From Urbifossiella limnaea (GTDB lineage: Bacteria > Planctomycetota > Planctomycetia > Gemmatales > Gemmataceae): DNA of 64,000 bases. Made by a program: the position numbers and the translations under genes. Shown piece after piece: positions 48,541 to 58,452 of the stretch; the first letter of the stretch is position 1, and each line of letters begins with the position of its first letter. The notes below the pieces were generated by a model. That model worked only from the letters and a program-made list of their open reading frames with translations, made no database searches and had not been told where the DNA came from. The DNA is taken from contig NZ_CP036273.1 in NCBI RefSeq assembly GCF_007747215.1, forward strand, positions 3,022,322 through 3,086,321. The letters run 5' to 3'.

Positions 48541-49734
48541 TTAGCCGCCCGCGTACAGCTCCAGCATCTCGAACTGCTTTCCAAAGTCGTGCTCCGTCAC
48601 CCCGACGGGGCTCTTGAAGAAGCACGCCAGGTGGCCCATCGTTCCGCTCTCGCCGCGGCGCTGGGCCAGCAGTGACAACCGGGCCACGTCCAGCACCAGC
48701 GGCGCCGCCAGGAGCGAGTCGCAGCCCTGCCACGTGAACTGCAGCGTCATCTTCGTGCCGAGAAACCCCTCGAAGTGGACGTGGTCCCACGCCGTCTTCC
48801 AGTCGTCCAGCGATTCCACGTACTCGATCGACACCAGCGACTGCGGCCGGTAGCCGAGCAACTCCGCGAGCAGCGCGTCCTTGCTCCGCACCTTGCTCGC
48901 CTTGTTCTCGGGGTCGTTCAGCACCTGCCCGTCGCGGTTGCCGAGGATGTTGTGGCCGACCCAGCTGTGAACGCGCAGGTTCCGCCGGGCGAACATCGGC
49001 GCCAGCACCGACTTCAGCAGCGTCTCACCGGTCTTCAAGTCCTGCCCGGCGAGGGGCACGCCGCGGGCGCGGGCCAAACCTTCGATTGCGGGCAGCGACG
49101 CCCCGCGCGACGGCGTCAGGTTCACGTACGGGAACCCGGCGTCGATCGCGGCGTAGGCGTAGAGCGTGCTCGTCGGCAGCGCCGTCGTCGACTTCTCCAG
49201 CGCGGCGGCGAGGCGGTCTGCGGCGTCGCACTCGGGGCCGGGCTCGAACGGCGGCTCGGTCGAGGCGGCGTTCACGACGACGAGTTGGTCGAGCTTGTGC
49301 GCTTGCTGGAAGGCGCGGAGGTCGCGCTGCACCAACTCGACGGCGGCCTTCGGACTGGGTACGGCGCGCACGTCCGGTCGGTCGGCCAGGGCGGCGAGTG
49401 CGGCGTTAGGCCGGAACGATACGCCGGGGCGGACGTTCGCCGACCACGCCTCCAGATCCGGGGCGCACGCCGAAATCGTCCGCTCGTCGAAGACGTTGGA
49501 CCGACGGTGGAGTTCGCGCACCGCCGACAGCAGCGTCGCCTGGCGCACGTCGTGACCGCCGACGACGAAGGCCGCGGGCTCGTCCAGGTCCAGGGCGGCG
49601 AGGCGGGGTAGGGCGGTGACGAGGCCGGTGGTCGGGGTGAGGCCGCGGGTCAGCGCGGCGAGCCCCAGGGCGGTCGTGGCGCTGACGCCGCCGCAGGCAC
49701 CGATCATCCACAGTCCGACGCGCCGCTGGGCCAT
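48541..49734 (-). CDS. Inositol-3-phosphate synthase-like protein
   Basis: 397 residues. The N-terminal dinucleotide fold starts VGLWMIGACGGVSATTALG. The family signature lies late in the chain: VGHNILGNRDGQVLNDPENK followed by SKVRSKDALLAELLG, with lysines that act in catalysis. Other conserved parts are LVVVNAASTEPPF and PYVNLTPSRGASLPAIE. It would convert glucose-6-phosphate to inositol-3-phosphate, or a related substrate, with NAD. Related genes are used in bacteria for inositol lipids. Confidence 0.82.
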   Translation of the reverse strand: MAQRRVGLWMIGACGGVSATTALGLAALTRGLTPTTGLVTALPRLAALDLDEPAAFVVGGHDVRQATLLSAVRELHRRSNVFDERTISACAPDLEAWSANVRPGVSFRPNAALAALADRPDVRAVPSPKAAVELVQRDLRAFQQAHKLDQLVVVNAASTEPPFEPGPECDAADRLAAALEKSTTALPTSTLYAYAAIDAGFPYVNLTPSRGASLPAIEGLARARGVPLAGQDLKTGETLLKSVLAPMFARRNLRVHSWVGHNILGNRDGQVLNDPENKASKVRSKDALLAELLGYRPQSLVSIEYVESLDDWKTAWDHVHFEGFLGTKMTLQFTWQGCDSLLAAPLVLDVARLSLLAQRRGESGTMGHLACFFKSPVGVTEHDFGKQFEMLELYAGG

Positions 49735-49811
49735 GTCCGGGGGGTCCGTCGAGGGGAGGTGAGCGCGGGCGGGCAGGCGTTCTTATATTCTCGCGGGGCC
49801 GACGCGCGGAT

Positions 49812-51038
49812 TCAAGTTGCGGGCACCGCCTCACGGCCGCCGAGCGACCGGAACAACCGGACCCCCACGACCGCCAGCACCGGGATGCTCAGCTGGAAAA
49901 GCACGGGCCACCCCAGGAATCGCTTTTGCACGAGCGTCGCCGTGGTACTTACGGTGAGTGCGAGCCAGGCGACCGTGAACCACGTGAGCCACGTGTCGCG
50001 GCGGGCCGGCAGGCGTTCCCACAGCACCACGGCCGCGGCGAACAGGAGCGCCCACTCGTAGATGAGTGTGTGCGGCGACGCCCAGAGCGTCACGAACACG
50101 GCGGCCGGGAACATCACCGCGAGCGCCCCGCCCGTCCGGAGACGTAACCACGCCGCGGCGCCGACCGCGGCCGCGGTGGCGAGCAGCGTCAACGACATCA
50201 GGAGCTCAGCGGCCGCGCCCGGAAGGAGGACGGCCCAGAATTTCCGCGGCGAGTGCAAGTTCCACTCGTTCTCGCCGCCGTAGGTCACGTTAGCCCGGAG
50301 CGTCTCGACGAACGCCCGACTCGCCTCCGGAATGACGAGCCAGCTGACCGCCGCCAACAGAAACCCCGTGGCGGCGACGCCGAGCCACTCCCACCGGTGC
50401 CGCCGCGGGGCCAGCCCCCACCACACGAACAGGCCGATGAGCAACTGCGGCTTGTACCACAGCAAACCCGCGGCGAGCCCGGCCGCGAAGGGCCGCCGGT
50501 CGGCAGCCAGCCGGTAGACGGCGGCGTAGACGGCGAGGCTCAGCGGCGTGTTCTGCCCGAACGTGATCGCCGTGAATACCGGGTAGAACGCCAGCGCCCG
50601 CGCGAAGGTGCGCCACGGCCGCGCCGGCCGGAGGCACCACACCGCGAAGCCGATCGCCGCGAAGCTGACGGCCATCCACACGAGCACGCTGCCGACGAAC
50701 GGCAACCCGGCTGTGGGGACGTACAGCAGGGCGTAGAACGGCGGGTTTCGGTAGGCCATGTGGTACGGCCACTCGCCGTCCGCGCGGACGGCGTTCTGCT
50801 GCACCTCGCCGATGGCGTCGGGCGTGTACAACTCGCCGGGCCGGCCGTCACGAAGGAGCGTGGCGGCGGAGTAGAACGCGATGTGGTCCGCGCACAGGAG
50901 CATCCCCTCGGCGTCGCGCTTCCACGCGGGAGTACCAAGCGCCAGGCTGCCGATCCAGACGGACCACACGGCGACCGCGGTCGCCCAGGCGATCCACAGC
51001 CGGTCGCGCAGCCAGGAGGCCGTGGTCGCGTCGGTCAT
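49812..51038 (-). CDS. GT87-family (DUF2029) membrane glycosyltransferase
   Basis: 408 residues with about ten hydrophobic segments. The first loop has the acidic CADHIAFYSAATLLRDGRP, typical of GT-C enzymes where an Asp-containing loop is catalytic, followed by YRNPPFYALLYVPTAGLPF. Later, FAAGLAAGLLWYKPQLLIGL is the usual KPQ segment of the family. These use polyprenyl-linked sugars. It overlaps the aroB start-stop junction by four bases and is probably co-transcribed with it. Confidence 0.82.
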   Translation of the reverse strand: MTDATTASWLRDRLWIAWATAVAVWSVWIGSLALGTPAWKRDAEGMLLCADHIAFYSAATLLRDGRPGELYTPDAIGEVQQNAVRADGEWPYHMAYRNPPFYALLYVPTAGLPFVGSVLVWMAVSFAAIGFAVWCLRPARPWRTFARALAFYPVFTAITFGQNTPLSLAVYAAVYRLAADRRPFAAGLAAGLLWYKPQLLIGLFVWWGLAPRRHRWEWLGVAATGFLLAAVSWLVIPEASRAFVETLRANVTYGGENEWNLHSPRKFWAVLLPGAAAELLMSLTLLATAAAVGAAAWLRLRTGGALAVMFPAAVFVTLWASPHTLIYEWALLFAAAVVLWERLPARRDTWLTWFTVAWLALTVSTTATLVQKRFLGWPVLFQLSIPVLAVVGVRLFRSLGGREAVPAT

Positions 51039-52120
51039 GGCGCGGCCAGCACGTCGCGGACGAGGGCTTCCGGCACGTCGTCGAACAGACGCACCTCGCC
51101 GAGCCGCGTCGGCAGGATGAACCGCAGATTGCCGCCGGCCGCCTTTTTGTCGCGACGCATCACGGCGATCAGCTCATCCATCGGCCACTCGGGCTTCGAA
51201 GCGGTGGGTAGGCCGAACTTCGTCAGGAGCGCGAGTTGCCGTTGACCGAGAACCGGGCCGATAAGCCCGTGGCGTTCCGCCAGCCGTGCCGCGCACACCA
51301 TTCCGGCGGCGACCGCCTCGCCGTGCAGCCAGCCGCCGTACCCGCCGACCGTCTCGAAGGCGTGGGCGAACGTGTGGCCGTAGTTCAGCACCGCCCGGAG
51401 GCCGGTTTCCTCGCGCTCGTCCTTCTCCACGACATCGGCCTTGAGCCGACAAGACCTGCCGACGACGTGCCGAAGCGTCGCCGGTTCGCGGGCCAGCAGG
51501 TCTCCAGCGTTCGCCTCCAGGTCGTCGAAGAAGGGCTCATCGAGAATGACGCCGTACTTCACGACCTCGGCGAGGCCGCTCCGGAACTCTCGGTCGGGGA
51601 GTGTGTCGAGGAAGGCGGTATCGATCCACACGCCGGCCGGCTGGTGGAACGCCCCGATGAGGTTCTTCCCCTTCGGGTGGTTGACGCCGGTCTTGCCGCC
51701 GACCGACGAATCGACCATCGCCAGCATCGTGGTCGGCACCATGAGCAGCGGCAGGCCGCGGTTGTACGTCGCGGCCGCGAACCCGCCGAGGTCGCCGACG
51801 ACGCCGCCCCCGACGGCCACGACCGCGGTGCGGCGGTCGGCGGTCATCGCGTACAGCGCGTCGTACAGGTTCGACAACTCGGCGAGGGACTTCGTCCCTT
51901 CGCCGGCGGGGACGGTGACACTGGCGGTGCGGAAGCCGTTGGCTCGGAGCGTGGCTTCTACGTCGTTGGCAAGGGAGGCGGTGTTGGCGTCGGAAACGAC
52001 GAGCGCCGCTGTGGACGCGGGCAGCGCGCGGCGGGCGAACGGGCCGACGCCGGCGGGCTGCGCGGTCGTCAGGGCGATCTCGTAAGACCGCGGCCCGAGG
52101 CGGACGTGGACGGACTCCAT
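51035..52120 (-). CDS. aroB: 3-dehydroquinate synthase
   Basis: 361 residues, the normal length. It converts DAHP to 3-dehydroquinate in the shikimate pathway. Clear family blocks: VVAVGGGVVGDLGGFAAATY, RGLPLLMVPTTMLAMVDSSV, GGKTGVNHPKGKNLIGAFHQ (NAD and substrate binding), and the zinc ligands in LNYGHTFAHAFE and WLHGEAVAAGMV. A standard chromosomal gene. Confidence 0.95.
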   Translation of the reverse strand: MESVHVRLGPRSYEIALTTAQPAGVGPFARRALPASTAALVVSDANTASLANDVEATLRANGFRTASVTVPAGEGTKSLAELSNLYDALYAMTADRRTAVVAVGGGVVGDLGGFAAATYNRGLPLLMVPTTMLAMVDSSVGGKTGVNHPKGKNLIGAFHQPAGVWIDTAFLDTLPDREFRSGLAEVVKYGVILDEPFFDDLEANAGDLLAREPATLRHVVGRSCRLKADVVEKDEREETGLRAVLNYGHTFAHAFETVGGYGGWLHGEAVAAGMVCAARLAERHGLIGPVLGQRQLALLTKFGLPTASKPEWPMDELIAVMRRDKKAAGGNLRFILPTRLGEVRLFDDVPEALVRDVLAAP

Positions 52121-52210
52121 CCCGGCATTTCACGACGCCACCGCGGCATCGCCAAGAGTGCGGGCGGTTTTCGCTGGACGGGCACCCGTCGAGCGGCGAA
52201 ACAGGAGCGG

Positions 52211-54718
52211 ATGGGCGAGCCGACCGCGACCGCCGAACCCGCCTGGCGCGAGTTCGCCCGCGCGCCGCTCGTGCCGGTCGCGCTCGCCGCAGCAGTCGGG
52301 TTAGTGCTTGATCGGTACGCGGGTGGGCCGCTCGCCGCGGAACTGCTCACGGCCGGAGCCGGTATCGTGGCGTGGGGCGTCAGTCGGCGGGCGGCGTGGC
52401 TGTGGCTCGCTGCAGCCGGCGTTGCCGCGGCCCACCATCACACGCACCGTGCTGCCTTCGACGCGGACGACATCGCGGCCTTCGCCACCGCCCGGCCGGC
52501 ACCGGCGCGCGTCCGCGGCACCCTCGACGAGGAGCCCGCCCGCTTTCGGCCGCCGCGGCCGGACCCACTCCTGGGCCGGCCGTCGCCGGCGACCGCGTCG
52601 ACGACTCTAGCCGTGACTGCTGTCGAGACGCGCGACGGCTGGCGCCCCGCGAGCGGCCGCGCCCGGCTGACCGTCGACGGCCGACTCGACGGGCTTCACC
52701 TCGGCGACACGGTCGAGGTGGTGGCGCTGCTGTCGCTGCCGGACGGCCCATCGAACCCGGGCGAACTCGATTACGCCTCCCTGCTCCGGGACCGCCGCGT
52801 CACCGCGTCACTCCGCGGCCGCGGCTCGACCGAAGCGGTGACGCGGCTCGACGAGGGGTGGCGGCACTCGCCGCTGGGCTGGGTCGCGGCCCTGCGCGGC
52901 TCGGGGGCGCGCACGCTCTCGGATGCGATCGACCCCGGCGAGGCCGGGCTCGCCGCGGCGCTCCTGCTCGGCGACGGTACCGCGCTCGACCGCGCCGAGT
53001 GGGACGCGTACGTCCGCACCGGCGTCGTCCACGTGCTGGCGATTTCGGGCCAACACCTCGTCGTCCTCGGTTGGTTCGCGTGGCTCGTACTGCGTGTCGC
53101 CGGCGTGCGGCGGAGGCGCGGCGCCTGGGTCGTGGCGCTGCTCCTGGTCGGCTACGCGGTACTGACCGGCGGACGGCCGTCGGCGGTACGCGCGGCAGTG
53201 ATGGTGTCGGTCGTGTGCGGCGCGATCGTCCTCCGCCGTCCGCAGCGGCCGGCGAACTCCTTCGCGCTGGCCTGGCTGATCGTGCTCGGCTTCAACCCCG
53301 CCGACCCGTTCACCGCCGGCTGTCAGCTGTCGTTCGTGTCCGTGTTTGTGCTCGTGTGGGGGGCCGGTCGCTGGCTCGCGCCGCGCCCGCTCACGCCGCT
53401 GGAGGAACTGGTTGAGGACTCGCGGACGCTACCGGAGAAACTCATCCGCCGCGGCGCTCGGTGGGCGGCTGTCGGCTTTGCGGTGAGCCTCATACTCGCC
53501 GCCGCGAACGGCCCGCTTGTACTCGCGTGGCAGAACATCGCCTCGCCGGTCGGCGTGGTGCTCGGTCCGCCGCTGGTGTTGCTGACGTCGGTCGCTCTGG
53601 TCGCGGGGTTTGTTGTGCTTCTCACGGCGCCGCTGGCCGGGTGGCTGGCGTGGCCCTTCGCCCGCGCCACCGAGTGGTGCCTCGCCGGCTGCGGGTGGCT
53701 GGTCGATCTCGCGGAGCGGACCCCTGGCGGCTGGGTGTACGCGCCCGCCCCGCCGGCGTGGTGGCTCGTCGGCTTCTACGCCGCCGTCGCGGTCGTCGTG
53801 CTGCTCGACGGGCGCGGCCGCCGCGTCGCCGTGGCGGCGACCGCGGCGTGGCTGCTACTCGGCCTCGCGCCGCCGGCCCGGCAACTGCCCGCGGACGAAC
53901 TGCGCGTCACGTTCCTCCACGTCGGGCACGGCGGGTGTGTCGTACTCGAACCGCCGGACGGTCGCGTCGTCCTCTACGACGCGGGGACTACGCTCGGGCC
54001 GGACGCGATCCGCCGCACGGTCGCGCCGTTTCTGTGGCACCGCGGCGTCCGGCGCGTGGACGAGGTGTTCGTGTCGCACGCCGACCTCGACCACTACAAC
54101 GGTCTGCCTGCGCTCCTCGACCGATTCCCGGTCGGGCTCGTCACGCTGACGCCGAGCTTCCGCGACCGGCCAACCCCGGCCGTGCGAGCGACGCTGGAGT
54201 ACCTGGAGAAACGGACCGTGCCGACGCGGGTGGCCTCGGCCGGGAACGTGTTCGCTGCGGGGGGTGTGACGCTCGAGGTGCTACACCCCCCGGCCGACGG
54301 CCCGCCGGGCGAGGAGAACGTCCGAAGCCTGGTGCTACTCGTCCGCCACGCGGGAAATACCGTCCTGCTGACCGGCGACCTGGAGGGAGAGGGGCAGGAT
54401 CGCGTGACGCGACTGCCGGCGCCCCATGTTGACGTGATGCTCGCCCCGCACCACGGGGCGAAAGACGCGAACACGCGGCGAGCCGGCGTCGACCGCTGGG
54501 AGCCAGGCCCGATCGCGCTGTGGGCGCGGCCGCGACTCGCGGTGTCGTGCCAGAAGGCGGGGCCCACGGACCACCTGCGTGTCGCGTACGGCGCGGTCGG
54601 AGCCGACGTGTGGGACACGCCGACCGCCGGGGCGATCGTGCTCCGGAGTCACCCGTCGGGACTGGTGGTGGAGGCGTTTCGGACGGGGGAGGTGCGGGTG
54701 GTGCGGCGGGGCTGGTGA
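52211..54718 (+). CDS. comEC: ComEC/Rec2-family DNA-uptake channel protein
   Basis: 835 residues. An N-terminal domain with an OB-like part (RARLTVDGRLDGLHLGDTVE) is followed by the competence domain with many membrane helices (VVHVLAISGQHLVVLGWFAW, VRAAVMVSVVCGAIVLRRPQ). The C-terminal metallo-beta-lactamase domain begins LRVTFLHVGHGGCVVLEPP and has the metal motif VSHADLDHYNG and a later MLAPHHGAKD. ComEC carries single-stranded DNA across the inner membrane in natural transformation. AGGAGC precedes the ATG. All three domains are present. Confidence 0.92.
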   Translation: MGEPTATAEPAWREFARAPLVPVALAAAVGLVLDRYAGGPLAAELLTAGAGIVAWGVSRRAAWLWLAAAGVAAAHHHTHRAAFDADDIAAFATARPAPARVRGTLDEEPARFRPPRPDPLLGRPSPATASTTLAVTAVETRDGWRPASGRARLTVDGRLDGLHLGDTVEVVALLSLPDGPSNPGELDYASLLRDRRVTASLRGRGSTEAVTRLDEGWRHSPLGWVAALRGSGARTLSDAIDPGEAGLAAALLLGDGTALDRAEWDAYVRTGVVHVLAISGQHLVVLGWFAWLVLRVAGVRRRRGAWVVALLLVGYAVLTGGRPSAVRAAVMVSVVCGAIVLRRPQRPANSFALAWLIVLGFNPADPFTAGCQLSFVSVFVLVWGAGRWLAPRPLTPLEELVEDSRTLPEKLIRRGARWAAVGFAVSLILAAANGPLVLAWQNIASPVGVVLGPPLVLLTSVALVAGFVVLLTAPLAGWLAWPFARATEWCLAGCGWLVDLAERTPGGWVYAPAPPAWWLVGFYAAVAVVVLLDGRGRRVAVAATAAWLLLGLAPPARQLPADELRVTFLHVGHGGCVVLEPPDGRVVLYDAGTTLGPDAIRRTVAPFLWHRGVRRVDEVFVSHADLDHYNGLPALLDRFPVGLVTLTPSFRDRPTPAVRATLEYLEKRTVPTRVASAGNVFAAGGVTLEVLHPPADGPPGEENVRSLVLLVRHAGNTVLLTGDLEGEGQDRVTRLPAPHVDVMLAPHHGAKDANTRRAGVDRWEPGPIALWARPRLAVSCQKAGPTDHLRVAYGAVGADVWDTPTAGAIVLRSHPSGLVVEAFRTGEVRVVRRGW

Positions 54719-54766
54719 CGCCCGACGCCCACTCGCCTCGGCGGGTGGGCGGGCGTCGGGCGCGAG

Positions 54767-57280
54767 TCACTCCTTCGTGGCCGCCATCGGCGGCTCCGGC
54801 GGCGTCAGGTCGCCCTTCGAGTTGTACGGCTGCCACGCCAGGCCGAGGGCCAGCGCCCGGTCGCGCTTCGCCACGATGGCCCACGGCGTCCCCTTGTACG
54901 TGGTGATCATCGCGTCGAAGATTTCGTGCGCCTCCACGAGGTACTGCTTCTCCTTCTTCACCTTCATCGTCGGGCTGGACACCAGCCGATACCCGTCGTG
55001 CAACTTCGGGTCGCGGGCCGGCAGCACCTCGGTCTTGATGTTGCCCAGCGCCAGGTTGTACTCGTGGAGGTACGCCAGCCGGGCTTTCGCGTGGGCCACC
55101 GCGTAGTCGTAGTGGGCCTGCCACCGCTTCGACTGCTGGGGCTTTTTCGGCTCGACCGCCTCCAGGAGGAACAGCACCTGCTCGACCCGCGGCGTCGCCA
55201 CGGCCAGGTAGTCCTGTTCGCGGCCGACCTCCTTCTTGAGGCGCTCGTCGATGACCCCGGTGAACGAGTCGCGGAGCTTCCCGCGGCCGGAGTCGCCCCA
55301 CACGTCGCGCATCGTCTCGAAGCCCTCGACGACCGCCAGTTGGAAGGCGTACTTCTCCTTGTTCCCGGGCATCTTCATCTCGCTGACGGAGACGTCGGCC
55401 TTGTACGCGGCGAGCGTGTCGGCCGGGAACGGGAACGCCCCCAACTCGGCGATCGCGTCGTCGCCGGTGATCGGCGGCAGCGCGAACTCCGCCACCAGGT
55501 CGGCCACCGACGCACCCTTCGGCGGGGCCGGCATCTCGAACCGCTTCGCCGGCGCCTCGTCCTTGTTGGCCGCTGTGAGCGCCTGCGGGGCGGTGCCGTA
55601 GACCTTCACCGTCTGGGCGAACTTGCCGCCCTTCTCGCCGGACGACGCCAGCGCGGCGGCCTCGTTCACCTTCTTCGCCAGCGTCGCGGCCCAGTCGTCC
55701 ACCGGGATCGGGTCGTTCTCGCCGAGGTTCTTGCCGCCGCCCTTCACGAAGCGGGTGAGGTCGAGGAAGGCACTCCCGGCGATCTTCTTGTTCAGGTCGA
55801 GCGTGTCGAACGACTGGTTGTAATACTCCAGGGCGTTCTCACCGGGTTGGCACGTGAGAATGACCTGCACGCCGGCCGGTGCCGGCTCGGTGAGGAGCTT
55901 GGCGACCGCCTCGCTCATCGGCTCGCTGCCGGGCCTCAAGCGGCCGCGTTCCGGGTTGTACCGGCACACGTCCCACACAATCACCTTCTGCGTCGCCTTG
56001 CAGGCCTTCACCTTGGCGAACACGTCGGCAACGGGGATGAGCGTCTCCACGTCCTCGGGGTCGCCCTCCATCGGCACCAGGAACGCCTCCTCCTTGTCTT
56101 CCATCTTCTTGGTGAAGACGTGGCCGCCGTAGTACATGACGATGCGGTCCTGCGGGCGGCAGGTGTCGAGGAACAGGTCGATGGCCCCGGCCATCACCGG
56201 CTTCATCGGCTGCTCCTTGTCGGAGACGACGAACGCCTGGTTGTTGTCCTTGTCCCGCGGCACTCGCCACTCGTGGGCGAGGCGGTTCGCGGCGTGCAGC
56301 GTCAGGTCCGGCCCCTTGCTGCCGTTTACCATCGACGCCGTCGTCAGCGGGTTGAGGTAGAGGTAGTTGCTGACCTGGATGAACAGCAGCCGCCGCGGCA
56401 GGCCGGACGAGCCGGTCACCAGCGGCGAACGGTTCGGGTTCGACGCGGGGCCGCCCTTCGGGTTACCCGGGTCGGGGTTCGTCGGGTGGTTGTTGGCCTG
56501 CTCCTTCAGCTTCTTGAAGTACGGCACCCCGACGGCGACCCCGGCGACGAGGCTGACCGCGAGCGCGACGGCGACGCCGATCCACGCCGCCTTGCTGCTG
56601 CCGCGGCCGCGCTGGTAGCCGGCCTTGCCGCGGCTGTGGGCGGCGGTTGCCTCCGAGACGGCCTTGAACTCTTTGCCGGGCTTGAACCCGTTTACCGACT
56701 CGGGCACAGGGGCGGGCGTCGGTGGCAGGGGCGCCACGGGGGCGGGGACTGGGGCGGGTTGGGGGTATGCCGCCGCGGTCGGGTCGTACGGCGCCGGCTG
56801 CGGGTAGCCCGGGGGTGGGCCGTAGCCGGGTGGCATGGGATACGGGTAGCCCGGGGGTGGGCCGTAGCCGGGTGGCATGGGATACGGGTAGCCCGGGGGT
56901 GGGCCGTACCCGGGCGGCATGGGATACGGGTAGCCCGGGGGTGGGCCGTACCCGGGCGGCATGGGATACGGATAGCCCGGGGGTGGGCCGTACCCGGCGG
57001 GGTGATACGCGGCGGGGTCGTAGGCCGGCGGGGGTGGGGCTACGCCGCCGACATCGGGGTCAAACGGGTTGTACGCAGCCGGTCGCGTCGGGCCGAGTTC
57101 CGCAAAAGCGTTGTCCGCCGGCTGCTCGACGGGGGCCGCCGGCGCGGGCGTGTCGCCGGCGCTCTTGGTACGCACGACGGCCCCGCACTTCTTGCACTTC
57201 ACCGACTGCCCCGCCCACTTGGCAGGAATCTTCAGGCCGGTGTTACAGCTCGGGCAGGTCGCGCGGATCGTCCCGTCCAT
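54767..57280 (-). CDS. Caspase-like protein with zinc ribbon and GYGPPP repeats
   Basis: 837 residues. Order of parts: an MJ0042-type zinc ribbon (CPSCNTGLKIPAKWAGQSVK, then CKKCG), a Pro/Tyr-rich stretch with 14-residue repeats (GYGPPPGYPYPMPP, residues about 95-165), a transmembrane helix near 229-251, then a caspase-like domain. The probable catalytic His is in VMYYGGH (about residue 386) and the Cys in VIVWDVCRYNP (about 437), matching the caspase/metacaspase order. A C-terminal helical region follows. Similar caspase-like proteins are frequent in planctomycetes and may act in stress or cell death; the target is unknown. Confidence 0.8.
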   Translation of the reverse strand: MDGTIRATCPSCNTGLKIPAKWAGQSVKCKKCGAVVRTKSAGDTPAPAAPVEQPADNAFAELGPTRPAAYNPFDPDVGGVAPPPPAYDPAAYHPAGYGPPPGYPYPMPPGYGPPPGYPYPMPPGYGPPPGYPYPMPPGYGPPPGYPYPMPPGYGPPPGYPQPAPYDPTAAAYPQPAPVPAPVAPLPPTPAPVPESVNGFKPGKEFKAVSEATAAHSRGKAGYQRGRGSSKAAWIGVAVALAVSLVAGVAVGVPYFKKLKEQANNHPTNPDPGNPKGGPASNPNRSPLVTGSSGLPRRLLFIQVSNYLYLNPLTTASMVNGSKGPDLTLHAANRLAHEWRVPRDKDNNQAFVVSDKEQPMKPVMAGAIDLFLDTCRPQDRIVMYYGGHVFTKKMEDKEEAFLVPMEGDPEDVETLIPVADVFAKVKACKATQKVIVWDVCRYNPERGRLRPGSEPMSEAVAKLLTEPAPAGVQVILTCQPGENALEYYNQSFDTLDLNKKIAGSAFLDLTRFVKGGGKNLGENDPIPVDDWAATLAKKVNEAAALASSGEKGGKFAQTVKVYGTAPQALTAANKDEAPAKRFEMPAPPKGASVADLVAEFALPPITGDDAIAELGAFPFPADTLAAYKADVSVSEMKMPGNKEKYAFQLAVVEGFETMRDVWGDSGRGKLRDSFTGVIDERLKKEVGREQDYLAVATPRVEQVLFLLEAVEPKKPQQSKRWQAHYDYAVAHAKARLAYLHEYNLALGNIKTEVLPARDPKLHDGYRLVSSPTMKVKKEKQYLVEAHEIFDAMITTYKGTPWAIVAKRDRALALGLAWQPYNSKGDLTPPEPPMAATKE
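56806..57000 (-). repeat. 42-bp tandem coding repeats
   Basis: A 42-bp unit encoding GYGPPPGYPYPMPP is repeated about four and a half times inside the caspase-like gene. Copies differ by single bases (TAGCCGGGTGG versus TACCCGGGCGG), so the number could vary between strains. Confidence 0.8.
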
Positions 57281-57449
57281 CCGTGTGTCCCTCGTTTCCC
57301 TCTTGGAGTCGATTCTAGCAGACGAAGTTCCCGATGCGAAACGCCGTGGCCGTATTCCCGTTAGAACCCCCACTACCCGCCCCGCCGGGTTGCCGGCGGC
57401 GGGCGGCGTCGGCATCCTGACCCCGTGCCGCACACCCGGAGGGCCACCC

Positions 57450-58448
57450 GTGCAAGCAGTGCTCATCGACGGCGACGGGATCGGCCCAGAGGTCACCGCC
57501 GCGGCCTGCCGCGTCGTCGCCGCCGCGGGGGTGAAGGTCGATTGGATTCGGGCCCCCGCCGGAGCCGCCGCCGCGGCCGACTACGGCGACCCGCTCCCCG
57601 ACGAAACCTTGGAGCTCATCCGCCGCTACCGCGTGGCACTGAAGGGGCCGGTAACCACGCCCGTCGGCCGCGGCTTCCGCTCCGTCAACGTCCGGCTGCG
57701 GCAGGGGCTCGACCTGTTCGCGAGCGTGCGGCCGGTCACGTCGCTGGCCGGGGTGACGACGCCGTACGAGAACGTGGACCTGGTCGTGGTCCGCGAGAAC
57801 ACCGAGGGGCTGTACGCCGGGCTGGAGCACGAGGTGGTGCCGGGCGTGGTGGAGAGCGTGCGGCTGGTGACGCGGGCGGCGGCGGAGCGGATCGTGCGGT
57901 TCGCGTTCGAGCTGGCCCGCGCCCGCGGCCGGCGCGTCGTCACCTTCTGCCACAAGGCCGACGTGATGCGGCTTTCGGACGGCCTGTTCCTGGAGTGCGC
58001 CCGCGCCGTGGCCGACGACTACCCGTTCGTGCTGTTCGACGAGAAGGCCATCGACAACGTCTGCCTGGAGCTGGCGGCCGACCCCACGCGGTTCGACGTG
58101 CTGGTGATGGAGAACCAGTTCGGCGACCTGATCTCGGACCTGTGCGCGGGGCTGGTGGGCGGCCTGGGCGTGGTGCCGGGGGCGAATATCGGCGGCCGGA
58201 ACGCGGTGTTCGAGGCCGTCCACGGCAGCGCGCCGGACATCGCGGGGACGGGGCGGGCGAACCCGATCGCCGTGGTTCGCAGTGCGGCGATGCTACTGGA
58301 CCACGTGGGCCGGCACGAGGCGGCGGCGCAGATCGAGCGGGCGGTGGCGGCGACGCTCCAGGCGGGCGTGGGGCTGACGCCCGACCTAGGCGGCAGCGGC
58401 ACCACGGCCACGCTCACCGACGAACTGGTGCGGCAGGTCGCGCGGTGA
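57450..58448 (+). CDS. Isocitrate/isopropylmalate dehydrogenase family protein
   Basis: 332 residues. The signature residues are present: LIDGDGIGPEVT, the substrate loop VRENTEGLYAGLE, the catalytic Tyr region (VTFCHKADVMRLSDG), the metal-binding Asp pair in VLVMENQFGDLISDL, and the nucleotide site AVFEAVHGSAPDIAGTGRAN. The RENTEG sequence is typical of NAD-dependent isocitrate and homoisocitrate dehydrogenases rather than leuB. GTG start with GGAGG upstream. Likely an NAD-linked isocitrate dehydrogenase. Confidence 0.87.
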   Translation: MQAVLIDGDGIGPEVTAAACRVVAAAGVKVDWIRAPAGAAAAADYGDPLPDETLELIRRYRVALKGPVTTPVGRGFRSVNVRLRQGLDLFASVRPVTSLAGVTTPYENVDLVVVRENTEGLYAGLEHEVVPGVVESVRLVTRAAAERIVRFAFELARARGRRVVTFCHKADVMRLSDGLFLECARAVADDYPFVLFDEKAIDNVCLELAADPTRFDVLVMENQFGDLISDLCAGLVGGLGVVPGANIGGRNAVFEAVHGSAPDIAGTGRANPIAVVRSAAMLLDHVGRHEAAAQIERAVAATLQAGVGLTPDLGGSGTTATLTDELVRQVAR

Positions 58449-58452
58449 CGCG

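Noticed and set aside
54926-57364. Plus-strand open frame of 812 codons
   Set aside because: It is antisense to the caspase-like gene; long antisense frames are expected in such GC-rich DNA, and the sequence is Arg/Val/Gly-rich noise.
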